DNA of 39,186 nt from JAAYTD01 sp964472015. Its GTDB lineage: Bacteria > Bacteroidota > Ignavibacteria > Kapaibacteriales > UBA2268. The DNA lies in NCBI GenBank assembly GCA_964472015.1, contig CAYYIP010000020.1, positions 1 through 39,186 on the forward strand. Reading direction: 5' to 3'. A program made the position numbers and the translations under genes. Below the pieces are notes generated by a model that had not been told where the DNA came from, ran no database searches, and saw only the letters and a list, made by a program, of their open reading frames with translations. Position 1 is the first letter of the stretch, and each line of letters opens with the position of its first letter. This document shows positions 17,283 through 25,453 of this stretch, piece after piece.

Positions 17283-17575
17283 TTTTACCTCTATAAAATT
17301 TATAATAATTTTTTATTAATCAAGTTATATTTGTTTATATAATAATTTAATAATTTATATTATATACATTTATTATATACATTAAGTCAAAATAATTTCT
17401 AAAATAAAAAAAAAAAATGAAAAAACATAATAATTTTGCAATTTAAATTTTTATATATAAATTAAAATTATAAATATATATAAAAAGTTTTAATTTTTTA
17501 GTATATTTGTAATCCTATAATTATTTAGGAAGTAGTTACTTTATTTTTGTTTTATTATTTCTGAGAATATAAAAA
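17283..17575. other. AT-rich divergent intergenic region
   Basis: 293 bases between the Cys-lipoprotein gene and the DHS-like gene. It contains an A-tract (about 17404-17417) and a promoter-like TATATTTG, listed separately. No RNA or ORF is seen. Confidence 0.55.
17502..17509 (+). promoter_or_regulatory. Predicted -7 box for the DHS-like gene
   Basis: TATATTTG matches the Bacteroidota -7 element TAnnTTTG, 66 bases upstream of the ATG. No TTTG is seen at the -33 distance, so the support is partial. Confidence 0.4.
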
Positions 17576-18619
17576 ATGCTAGAAAAAAAAGATTATCTTA
17601 ATCCAGAAAAATTAGTAGAACACATTGATATAAAAAAATATAATGTTGTTTCTTTAGTAGATGCGATGGGCAAAATGGCTTTTCAAGCACGTACTTTAAA
17701 TAGAGCAGCTAATATTTATAAAAATATGTTAGCAGAAAAAGAATGCGCTATTTATTTAACAATTGCAGGCTCGTTATTTAGTGCAGGATTAAAAAATGTT
17801 GTAGTTGATATGCTGCATAATAATATGATTGATGCTATTGTTTCAAATGGAGCAAATATTGTTGATCAAGATTTTTTTGAAGCGCTTGGATTTAGACATT
17901 ATCAAGGTACTCAATTTGTTGATGACAACGACTTGAGAGAACTTATGATAGATAGAATATATGATACATATATTGATGAAGAAGAATTACGTATTTGTGA
18001 TATGACTGTTGCTGAGATTGCAAATTCTTTAGAAGCAAGACCTTATAGTTCGAGAGAGTTTATTGAACAAATGGGAAAATATCTTGTAGATAATGATAAA
18101 GGTAAAGATTCAGTAATACGTGCGGCTTATGAAATGCGAGTTCCTATTTTCTGTCCCGCTTTTTCTGATTGTAGTGCAGGTTTTGGACTAGTATATCATC
18201 AATATCAAAGAGATTCAAAAAATTGTGTAACTATTGATTCCGCAAAAGATTTTCTTGAACTAACAAAAACAAAAATATATAATCCAATAAGTGGTATTTT
18301 TATGCTTGGCGGTGGTGTTCCTAAGAATTTTACTCAAGATATAGTAGTTGCTTGTGAAGTTTTAAATAAAGATGTTGATATGCATAAATATGCTATACAA
18401 ATTACAGTAGCTGATGAACGTGATGGAGCTTTATCTGGTTCTACTTTAAAAGAAGCTAATTCTTGGGGGAAGGTTGAAACTACATATGAACAAATGGTTT
18501 ATTGTGAAGCAACTATTGCTTTTCCGCTTATTGCAGGGTATGGGTATCATTCTAATAAATGGAAAAATAGAGAGCAAAAAAAATTTTCTGATTTCTTAAA
18601 TAATGAGAATCTTAAATAA
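17576..18619 (+). CDS. Deoxyhypusine synthase-like protein (bacterial DHS family)
   Basis: 347 residues, of the NAD-dependent deoxyhypusine synthase family. The catalytic block EANSWGKV aligns with the human DEAVSWGKI: Glu293 and Lys299 correspond to human Glu323 and the active-site Lys329. The NAD-fold segments (GSLFSAGLKNVV, SNGANIVDQDF, LGGGVPKN) are present. Where human DHS has GGGVVKHH, this protein has GGGVPKNF: the substrate His288 is replaced by Asn251. The spermidine-binding GSDSGARPDE region is also different (DGALSGSTLKE). Bacteria lack eIF5A, so true hypusination is unlikely. A polyamine reaction such as homospermidine formation, seen in some bacterial relatives, is possible but unproven. 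The gene has its own predicted promoter and precedes gcvT on the same strand by about 90 bases. Confidence 0.88.
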   Translation: MLEKKDYLNPEKLVEHIDIKKYNVVSLVDAMGKMAFQARTLNRAANIYKNMLAEKECAIYLTIAGSLFSAGLKNVVVDMLHNNMIDAIVSNGANIVDQDFFEALGFRHYQGTQFVDDNDLRELMIDRIYDTYIDEEELRICDMTVAEIANSLEARPYSSREFIEQMGKYLVDNDKGKDSVIRAAYEMRVPIFCPAFSDCSAGFGLVYHQYQRDSKNCVTIDSAKDFLELTKTKIYNPISGIFMLGGGVPKNFTQDIVVACEVLNKDVDMHKYAIQITVADERDGALSGSTLKEANSWGKVETTYEQMVYCEATIAFPLIAGYGYHSNKWKNREQKKFSDFLNNENLK

Positions 18620-18622
18620 CTT

Positions 18623-18667
18623 ATAGTTTAATTTAATTTTATTAATGTAAACTATTAAACTTTTTTT
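18623..18667 (+). terminator. Weak hairpin plus T-run after the DHS-like gene
   Basis: ATAGTTTA (18623-18630) can pair with TAAACTAT (18648-18655) over a long loop. A T-run follows at 18661-18667. The stem is all weak pairs but two, so termination may be partial. Confidence 0.35.
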
Positions 18668-18708
18668 ATAAAAATATTAAATATTAAAATTATATAAGGT
18701 AAGTAAAA

Positions 18709-19797
18709 ATGAAAATAACACGTTTCAATGAAATTCATAAAGCACTTGGAGCTAAATTAGTAGAATTTGCAGGTTTTCAAATGCCAATTCAATATCCTAC
18801 AGGTATTATATACGAACATAATACAGTTAGACAAAAAGTTGGTGTTTTTGATGTTTCTCATATGGGAGAATTTGAAATAAGAGGGTCTGAAGCTCTTAAT
18901 TTTTTGCAATATTTAACTATTAATGATGTGTCTAAATTAGAAAAAGGTAATATCCAATATTCCGCAATGTGTTTTGAAGATGGTGGAATTGTTGATGATT
19001 TCCTTGTTTATAATATGGGTGATTATTATATGATGATTGTAAATGGGGCAAATATTGAAAAAGACTGGATTTGGGTTAATAAAATTGCAGCTAATTTTAA
19101 TGTTGAAATAGCTAATGTCTCTGATGATTATAACTTATTAGCTGTTCAAGGCCCTAATTCTTTAAAAGTTATACAAAAATTAACTTCTAATAATTTAGAA
19201 AATATTAAATTTTATAATTTTGAATTAGGCAAAGTTGCTGGTATTGATACTATAATTTCAAGAACAGGATATACAGGTGAACTTGGATTTGAGCTATATT
19301 TTAAAGGTGATGAAATAATTGCTAAAAAAATGTGGGATAGTTTATTTGAGGCTGGTGAAGAATTTGGGATTATTCCTGTTGGTCTAGGAGCTAGAGATAC
19401 ATTACGTATGGAAAAAGGATATTGTTTATACGGAAATGATATCGATGCTACAACAAATCCTATTGAAGCAGGACTTGGATGGATTACAAAATTTAATAAA
19501 GGACCTTTTGTTGCTAGTGAAATTCTTGCTAAAATTAAAGAAGAGAAACCGGCAAGAAATTTAGTTGGTATTTCATCAGAAGCTGAAAAATTTATTCCGA
19601 GACATGGTTATAAATTATTTTATGAAAATCAAGAAATTGGTCATATAACTAGTGGTAATATTTCGCCAACTTTAAATAAACCTATTGCTATTGGATATGT
19701 AGATGCTAATTTTAAAGCTATAGGTACTAAAATAGAAGTTGAAGCTAGAGGGAAAAGATTCCCTGCAGTTGTAACAAAAATGCCTTTTTTAGCGTAA
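18709..19797 (+). CDS. gcvT: Aminomethyltransferase, glycine cleavage system T protein
   Basis: Transfers the methylene group from aminomethyl-lipoyl-H protein to tetrahydrofolate. Full-length at 362 residues. Typical segments are seen in order: EFAGFQMPIQY, VGVFDVSHMGEF, the folate-site stretch GGIVDDFLVY, LAVQGPNS, RTGYTGELGFE, and ARDTLRMEKGYCLYGND. A ribosome-binding site (AAGGTAAG) stands before the ATG. The other glycine-cleavage genes (gcvH, gcvP) are not in the window. Confidence 0.97.
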   Translation: MKITRFNEIHKALGAKLVEFAGFQMPIQYPTGIIYEHNTVRQKVGVFDVSHMGEFEIRGSEALNFLQYLTINDVSKLEKGNIQYSAMCFEDGGIVDDFLVYNMGDYYMMIVNGANIEKDWIWVNKIAANFNVEIANVSDDYNLLAVQGPNSLKVIQKLTSNNLENIKFYNFELGKVAGIDTIISRTGYTGELGFELYFKGDEIIAKKMWDSLFEAGEEFGIIPVGLGARDTLRMEKGYCLYGNDIDATTNPIEAGLGWITKFNKGPFVASEILAKIKEEKPARNLVGISSEAEKFIPRHGYKLFYENQEIGHITSGNISPTLNKPIAIGYVDANFKAIGTKIEVEARGKRFPAVVTKMPFLA

Positions 19798-19893
19798 TAC
19801 AAAATTAATTTTTGATAAAAATTATAGTTAATTATATTTAGAAATATAAAATAGTTTTGTTTTAACAAAATTATATTTTAAGAGGTAATACAA

Positions 19894-20196
19894 ATGCCAA
19901 TATATGAGTATAAGTGTGAACAAACTGGTAATATCTATGAAATTAAACAAGGAATAAATGATGTTCCGCTTACTAATTGTACATTAAAAAATTGTGAATG
20001 TAAAGGAAAAAGTAAAGTTCATAGAGTTATTAGTAAAAATATTGGATTAGTTTTTAATGGGTCAGGATTTTATCAAACTGATTATGTAAATGCGCATAAT
20101 AATCGTTCCGATGAAAGTAGGATTAAAAAAGAGCATAAACATTTTGCTAACTGTGAATGTTGTAATGCTAATAATACTTGTCCAAATACTAAATAA
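19894..20196 (+). CDS. FmdB-like zinc-ribbon protein with degenerate metal site
   Basis: 100 residues. It starts MPIYEYKC, the signature of FmdB-family putative regulators, which normally carry two CxxC knuckles. Here the first knuckle reads CEQT (Cys8, second Cys lost) and the second is irregular (Cys29, Cys34, Cys36). A separate C-terminal cluster (Cys87, Cys89, Cys90, Cys96) could supply other ligands. The middle (KVHRVISKNIGLVFNGSGFY...DY) fits the family. The ribosome-binding site is AGAGGTAA. hslV follows after 19 bases, so the two are probably cotranscribed. The function of the family is not established. Confidence 0.8.
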   Translation: MPIYEYKCEQTGNIYEIKQGINDVPLTNCTLKNCECKGKSKVHRVISKNIGLVFNGSGFYQTDYVNAHNNRSDESRIKKEHKHFANCECCNANNTCPNTK

Positions 20197-20215
20197 ATAG
20201 GAATTTATAAATATT

Positions 20216-20755
20216 ATGAAAAAAAATGTAAAATCAACTACTGTTATTGGGGTAATTCGTGATGGAAAAGCAGCATTAGGTTCTGATGGACAAGTTACTT
20301 TGGGGGAATCTATTGTTATGAAAGGTAATGCAAAAAAAGTAAGAAGGATTTATAATAATCAAATCCTTGTAGGATTTGCAGGTGCTACTGCTGATGCTTT
20401 TACTTTATTACAAAGGTTTGAAGAAAAACTTGAAACCAATAGAGGGAATTTAATGAAAGCTTCTATTGAAATGGCAAAAGATTGGCGAACTGATAGATAT
20501 CTAAGAAAACTTGAAGCTATGCTTATAGTTATGAATAAAAAAGAAGCTCTTTTAATTAGTGGGACGGGTGATGTTATTGAACCTGAAGAAGGTATTATAA
20601 CGATAGGTTCGGGCGGGGCTTATGCGCTTGCGGCAGCACAAGCCTTGATACGTAATACAGATTTAAGTGCTCGTGACATAGTAGAAAAATCATTAAATAT
20701 TGCTGGAAATATTTGCGTATATACTAATACAAATCTAACTATTGAAGAATTGTAG
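20216..20755 (+). CDS. hslV: ATP-dependent protease proteolytic subunit HslV
   Basis: Proteasome-beta-like peptidase that pairs with the HslU unfoldase. 179 residues. After a short seven-residue propeptide the motif TTVIGVIRDG begins, with the catalytic N-terminal Thr at 8. The SDGQVTLG block and the KKVRR lysine follow as expected, and GSGGAYALAAAQAL is typical. hslU is not adjacent: the next gene is on the other strand after a strong terminator. It is probably cotranscribed with the fmdB-like gene. Confidence 0.97.
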   Translation: MKKNVKSTTVIGVIRDGKAALGSDGQVTLGESIVMKGNAKKVRRIYNNQILVGFAGATADAFTLLQRFEEKLETNRGNLMKASIEMAKDWRTDRYLRKLEAMLIVMNKKEALLISGTGDVIEPEEGIITIGSGGAYALAAAQALIRNTDLSARDIVEKSLNIAGNICVYTNTNLTIEEL

Positions 20756-20777
20756 TAAAACTCTATAAAATCATATT

Positions 20778-20817
20778 AAAAAAAATAGGAATAAATTTAT
20801 TTATTCCTATTTTTTTA
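20778..20817. terminator. Bidirectional terminator between hslV and surE
   Basis: An 18-base stem (20778-20795 with 20800-20817, core ATAGGAATAAA/TTTATTCCTAT) around a TTTA loop, with A-tract left and T-tract right. It suits the two converging genes hslV and surE. Confidence 0.9.
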
Positions 20818-20845
20818 TTGACTAAATTAATAAAGTAATTAAACG

Positions 20846-21601
20846 TTATCTTTCTAAAATTTTTAAAATTTCCATTTGTTGATAATTTGTAAAAGAATAT
20901 TGTAATGGCGTAACTGCTATATATCCTTCCTCAATAACAGCATCATCTGTTTTTATATTTTCTTTATCATAAATGTATTTACCATTAAACCAATAATATT
21001 CTTGATGGAAGGTATCTACTCTTTTTTCATATTTATCATCCCAATAAGAATTTGCTAATTTTGTTATTTTTATTCCTTTTATATTTTCAGCTGGGATAGC
21101 AGGTATATTGATATTTAAAATAAGATTTTCAGTTATTTTTTCTTTTAGAATTTTTTGTACGATTTGAAAAGCATATTCGGCAGCAGTTGCTGCTTCCTTT
21201 TTTGTATTATGTGTTGTTAATGATACTGCAAAAGATGGAATTCCCATTAAAAAACCTTCAACTGCAGCTGCAATTGTACCAGAATACAATACATTTATTC
21301 CGGTATTTCTTCCATAATTTATTCCTGAAATAACAATATCAGGTTTTTTATCCATTAGTGAAATAATAGCTAATTTTACACAATCTGCCGGGGTCCCATT
21401 AACTGCATATCCAAAGAATTTATTATTTCTATAAAAATGTTTAATACGAAGTGGAGTTATTGTTGTCAATGAATGACTTGTTGCACTCATTTGTTGTAAC
21501 GGTGCTACAACGGTAACATTTCCAAGTTCTTTAAATTTATTTGCTAATTCAAATAATCCATTTGAATCAATTCCATCATCATTAGATATTAATATTTCCA
21601 T
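20846..21601 (-). CDS. surE: 5'/3'-nucleotidase SurE
   Basis: Metal-dependent survival protein that dephosphorylates nucleoside monophosphates. The SurE metal site is complete: SNDDG (Asp8, Asp9), Ser39 in the QMSATSHS loop, and Asn95 in SGINYGRNTG. The YSGTIAAAVEG and VNGTPADCVKL segments also match. 251 residues is normal. It follows pdxB on the same strand with a 31-base gap. Confidence 0.96.
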   Translation of the reverse strand: MEILISNDDGIDSNGLFELANKFKELGNVTVVAPLQQMSATSHSLTTITPLRIKHFYRNNKFFGYAVNGTPADCVKLAIISLMDKKPDIVISGINYGRNTGINVLYSGTIAAAVEGFLMGIPSFAVSLTTHNTKKEAATAAEYAFQIVQKILKEKITENLILNINIPAIPAENIKGIKITKLANSYWDDKYEKRVDTFHQEYYWFNGKYIYDKENIKTDDAVIEEGYIAVTPLQYSFTNYQQMEILKILER

Positions 21602-21632
21602 TTCTCTATATTTTGTATATTTTTTATTATCA

Positions 21633-22712
21633 TTACTTTATATTTTTTAAAAACAATGTTTCATGACGTTTTGGATATTTATTTCTAAACATACTAAATA
21701 GTTGTTCTTTATTACTTTCTTTTGCTATTGACAATAAATATTCTTGATCTTTATTTAGTTGTCTTTTATCTTGTAATATTTGAAATATATTTTCTATATT
21801 ATTAAATTCTTTTGCTTTTAAAGATGGAAATCCTTTGAGTTCTTTAGAAATTATAGAAGTATCTAAATTTAATTTATATAGTTTATTAAGTGTATTGACA
21901 ATTATTAATGTTGCTTTTAACTTCCCTTCATAAGAATGTCCGGCTATATGCGGTGTTGCTAATAAGGCATTTTTTGCTAATTCTATATTATAATCAGGTT
22001 CATTTTTCCATACATCGATTATAAAATCTATTTTATTTTTTTGATTTAATAAGGTTGTTTCATCTACAATTCCACCTCGTGCAGCATTTATCAATAAACT
22101 TCCTTTTTTTATTTTATATAATTTTTCTGCATCTATTAAATTTAAAGTTTTATAGATCCCTTCTTTTATCATAGGTGTATGAATGGTAATTATATTACTA
22201 TATTTAATTATATCATCTAATGAATAAAAAAGATTATGTTTATTATTTAAATCTTCTAATGGAGGATCATTTATTAATGTTTTTATTCCAATACTATCTA
22301 AATATATTTTTACTTTTTTTCCTATATTTCCATATCCAATAATTCCAGCAGTTATATTATGTATGTTTTTATTTCTGTATTTTATCCACAATAATATAGA
22401 ATAGATTACATATTCTGCTACTGAATTAGAGTTTGCACCGGAAGCTATAGAAAGGGTTATATTATTATTTTTTATATATTCTAAATCAATATGGTCAAAT
22501 CCAGCAGTTGCCGTTGCTACAAATTTTACCTTTGTATTTTTTAAGAGTTCTTTATTTACTTTTATTGTAGAACGTACTATTAAAAAATTAGTTTGAGTTT
22601 GAATTAAATTTTCATTAGTTAATTCATTACCAAAAAATTTATTAACTTTATATTGTTTTTTTAATGTTTCTGCTAGTAAAGGAATATTACTATCAATAGA
22701 AAATATATTCAT
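21633..22712 (-). CDS. pdxB: Erythronate-4-phosphate dehydrogenase
   Basis: Oxidises 4-phosphoerythronate in the DXP-dependent pyridoxal phosphate pathway. It is a D-2-hydroxyacid dehydrogenase with the NAD-binding GYGNIG (126-131) and catalytic Arg212, Glu238 and His255. These sit within a few positions of the E. coli PdxB residues as I recall them (Arg208, Glu237, His254). ATATAGFDHID and the block with SNSVAEYV are PdxB-like rather than SerA-like, and a PdxB-type C-terminal dimerisation part is present. 359 residues. Its start is only 3 bases from the end of the monophosphatase gene upstream. Confidence 0.92.
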   Translation of the reverse strand: MNIFSIDSNIPLLAETLKKQYKVNKFFGNELTNENLIQTQTNFLIVRSTIKVNKELLKNTKVKFVATATAGFDHIDLEYIKNNNITLSIASGANSNSVAEYVIYSILLWIKYRNKNIHNITAGIIGYGNIGKKVKIYLDSIGIKTLINDPPLEDLNNKHNLFYSLDDIIKYSNIITIHTPMIKEGIYKTLNLIDAEKLYKIKKGSLLINAARGGIVDETTLLNQKNKIDFIIDVWKNEPDYNIELAKNALLATPHIAGHSYEGKLKATLIIVNTLNKLYKLNLDTSIISKELKGFPSLKAKEFNNIENIFQILQDKRQLNKDQEYLLSIAKESNKEQLFSMFRNKYPKRHETLFLKNIK

Positions 22713-22715
22713 ATT

Positions 22716-23504
22716 TTATAAAGTTAATTCTAAACAATCATTATGTAAAATTTTATTAGTTGCTAATATTGTATCATCATAAATATAATAATCTTTTCCA
22801 TTGTATTGAGTGATTTTCCCGCCTGCTTCTTCTACTAATAATTTTCCTGCTGCCACATCCCAAGGTTTAAGTTTTTCTTCCCAAAAGAAATCAAAACGAC
22901 CTGCTGCTACGTAAGATAAATCTAAGGCTGCAGAACCAAGTCTACGTACTGGAATACCATTACCTATAAGCTTATTAAATATCTTTAAGATATTTGATTT
23001 TTTTGATGTATTTGAATAAGGGAATCCAGTAACACAAAAAGAAGTACTTATATTTTTATTTTGAGAAACTCTAATTTTATCTTCATTTAAGAAAGCGCCA
23101 TATCCACGTTCTGCTACAAATAGTTCTTTCAATAAGGGCTGATAAACAACGCCACATATAATTTCATTATTAAGTTCAGCAGCAATACTAACAGAAAAAA
23201 TAGGGATAGAATGTGCAAAATTTACCGTTCCATCTAAAGGATCTATAATCCAACGTATTATATTATCATTATTTTTATTTTTTGTTTCTGTTAAACCTGA
23301 TTCCTCTGCTAAAAAATTGTGGTTTGGAAATACAGATTGTATTTTTTCTATTATTGCACGTTCAGATTTAAAATCATACTCAGTTACAAGATTATTTTTC
23401 CCTTCTTTTTTACTTATTTTATAGTTAGTACCGTATCCTTTTCTTAAAATTTCGCCTGCTATTAAAGCCGCATCGATTGCAAGTTGCTTAATATTTTTTG
23501 TCAT
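22716..23504 (-). CDS. Inositol monophosphatase family protein (SuhB-like)
   Basis: Mg-dependent sugar-phosphate phosphatase. The three metal-site motifs are intact: AEES (Glu67, Glu68), IDPLDGT (Asp88 and Asp91) and KPWDVAAG (Asp216). 262 residues, normal for SuhB/IMPase. Substrate could be inositol phosphate or another phosphomonoester; members of this family are hard to separate by sequence. It is tightly linked to pdxB (3 bases) and probably in one transcript with pdxB and surE. Confidence 0.92.
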   Translation of the reverse strand: MTKNIKQLAIDAALIAGEILRKGYGTNYKISKKEGKNNLVTEYDFKSERAIIEKIQSVFPNHNFLAEESGLTETKNKNNDNIIRWIIDPLDGTVNFAHSIPIFSVSIAAELNNEIICGVVYQPLLKELFVAERGYGAFLNEDKIRVSQNKNISTSFCVTGFPYSNTSKKSNILKIFNKLIGNGIPVRRLGSAALDLSYVAAGRFDFFWEEKLKPWDVAAGKLLVEEAGGKITQYNGKDYYIYDDTILATNKILHNDCLELTL

Positions 23505-23654
23505 TTTTATAGAATGTATAATATAGAATATAAATAATTCTTTATTTGCTAGAATTATGTAATAAATTAACCATTAATACAAATATATATATTCATAATT
23601 AATAAAACAAAAATAAGTTATGATTTTTTTATTTATTAAAGCAAGGCACATAGT

Positions 23655-24503
23655 TTATAATTTACAAGAAAAAATAAAATAATTTTTGTTATTGAACTCT
23701 TTTTTGGCTTCATATAATTCTTTTTCATTGTCAAAGAAGGCAAAAATAGAAGATCCACTTCCTGACATTAAGGCTTTATTATTTGAAATTTTCATTAGTT
23801 TTGTTTTTATTTCAAATAATTCTGGATACATAGAAAATATTGGTTCCTCAAAATCATTAAGGAGTATATTCTTTATATTGTTATTTAAATTTGGCTCAAA
23901 AAGAGAAAAAGAATAATTTATATTACGATCTAACAGTTTATATGCTTGATGTGTATTTATATATATATTAGGAAATATTAATAATAAATATTTATTTATA
24001 TTAAATTTTATTGGAGTAATTAATTCGCCACGTCCAGAAATTATAGCGGTACTATTATATAGAAAAAAAGGAACATCTGAACCTAATGATATTGCTATTT
24101 TGTGTAATGTATTTATACTAATATTTAAATTGTAAAATTGATTTAATGCTAATAATGTTGTAGCAGCATCTGAACTACCCCCTCCTAATCCTGCACCAAC
24201 AGGTATACGTTTTTTTAATTCAATTTTTGGAGTAATTTTTATTTTTTTATGCTTTATAGCAAATTCTTGAATTTTTAAAGCTGCCTTGAATACAATATTT
24301 TCGTTATTATTGATATTTAAGTTAGTATCACATTCTAACTTTAATTCATTATTTTCAGAAATAATAATTTCATCGCATAGAGGGATAGGATAAAATAGTG
24401 AATTTATATTGTGGAAATTATCTAATCTTTTATTTAAAACTTGTAAATAAATATTAATCTTTGCATTTGCGTTTTTTTTTTGTATTTTTGTTGTTATTTC
24501 CAT
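23655..24503 (-). CDS. ispE: 4-(cytidine 5'-diphospho)-2-C-methyl-D-erythritol kinase
   Basis: GHMP-family kinase of the non-mevalonate (MEP) isoprenoid pathway. Lys15 in NAKINIYL and Asp143 in GSDVPFF correspond to the catalytic Lys10 and Asp141 of E. coli IspE. The ATP-binding loop PVGAGLGGGSSDAATT is at 101-116. The final GSGSSIFAFF motif is also present. 282 residues. It is upstream of the monophosphatase gene by 150 bases and divergent from the polyprenol-kinase-like gene across only 47 bases. ispE and pdxB both belong to DXP-dependent pathways. Confidence 0.97.
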   Translation of the reverse strand: MEITTKIQKKNANAKINIYLQVLNKRLDNFHNINSLFYPIPLCDEIIISENNELKLECDTNLNINNNENIVFKAALKIQEFAIKHKKIKITPKIELKKRIPVGAGLGGGSSDAATTLLALNQFYNLNISINTLHKIAISLGSDVPFFLYNSTAIISGRGELITPIKFNINKYLLLIFPNIYINTHQAYKLLDRNINYSFSLFEPNLNNNIKNILLNDFEEPIFSMYPELFEIKTKLMKISNNKALMSGSGSSIFAFFDNEKELYEAKKEFNNKNYFIFSCKL

Positions 24504-24550
24504 ATAAGTATATATTATGATGTTATGTTTAAAGATATAATAAACAAAAT

Positions 24551-25432
24551 ATGCATAAACATTTAGATAAACAGTCTACAAAAATAACAAAAGAAGAAAT
24601 TCAAAACAAACATAAATTAATAATAGAAAGTGCAAAATTACAAATAGATACTATTGTTAATAATGCAAAGAAGCAAGTAATGGATATACATCGTGTTTTT
24701 GATGATGGAGTTCATTTAGCAGAAACAAATGCTATTGAAATAGAAAAAGATTTGTTAAAAAAACAAAAGACTGCAAAAGATAAAAACATAAGTTTTATTC
24801 AAGAAATAATTCGTAAGAGTATTCATATAGCGGCAATATCAATTCCTGTTACTTATATATTTCTTGAACGTGATATAATGTTACTTATTTTGATACCTTT
24901 AATGTTTTTATTTGTAATTTTTGATATTGCATCAAAGCGAATATTTTTTTTAAGAGCTTTTTATCTCAAAATATTTGGAAAAATGTTACGTAAGCATGAG
25001 TTAAAAAGTAAAAAAGTTTTTTTTAATGGTGCCTCGTGGGTATTTATTTCTTCTGTTCTTACTATATATTTTTTTCCAAAAATTACTGCTATTGTTGCAC
25101 TTAGTATTTTGATTATTTCAGATATATGCGCTGCGCTAATAGGACGGAAATTTGGTCGTACTAGATTCCTTGGGCTCAAAAAGAAATCAGTAGAAGGCAC
25201 TTTTGCTTTTTTTGTATCAGCGGTAATTATTGTTCTTTTTTATGGTATTATATTTCAGCAGCCTTTTATATTTTTTATATCTGGAATATTTGCTGCTTTT
25301 GTAGCTTCTTTTGCAGAAGCATTATCTAAAAAAGTTTTAAAAACTGATGATAATTTAGCTATCCCAATATCTTTTGGTATATCAATGTGGTTTATACAAA
25401 AATTATATAATTATATATATATTTTAATGTAA
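24551..25432 (+). CDS. Polyprenol/diacylglycerol kinase-like membrane protein (SEC59/VTE5/DGK1 family) with N-terminal helical extension
   Basis: 293 residues. Residues 1-85 are charged and helical with coiled-coil character. The rest is an integral membrane domain with about six or seven helices. The CTP-dependent lipid kinase signatures are visible: RKSIHIAAI, SDICAALIGRKFGR, then KKSVEGTFAFF, and near the end SFAEALS...DDNLAIPI. The family phosphorylates dolichol, phytol or diacylglycerol with CTP; here a polyprenol or diacylglycerol is likely, but this is inference. The helical extension is not part of the usual domain. It precedes the Omp28-like gene by 21 bases and is probably cotranscribed. 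Confidence 0.85.
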   Translation: MHKHLDKQSTKITKEEIQNKHKLIIESAKLQIDTIVNNAKKQVMDIHRVFDDGVHLAETNAIEIEKDLLKKQKTAKDKNISFIQEIIRKSIHIAAISIPVTYIFLERDIMLLILIPLMFLFVIFDIASKRIFFLRAFYLKIFGKMLRKHELKSKKVFFNGASWVFISSVLTIYFFPKITAIVALSILIISDICAALIGRKFGRTRFLGLKKKSVEGTFAFFVSAVIIVLFYGIIFQQPFIFFISGIFAAFVASFAEALSKKVLKTDDNLAIPISFGISMWFIQKLYNYIYILM

Positions 25433-25453
25433 TATATTAAGTATGAGGTTTAT

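Noticed and set aside
22382..22390. TTATCCACA, an exact DnaA-box sequence
   Set aside because: A single copy within the pdxB coding region with no cluster of further boxes; chance is the simplest reading and it does not show an origin here.
23505..23654. 150-base gap between the monophosphatase gene and ispE
   Set aside because: No terminator, promoter element or RNA could be recognised.
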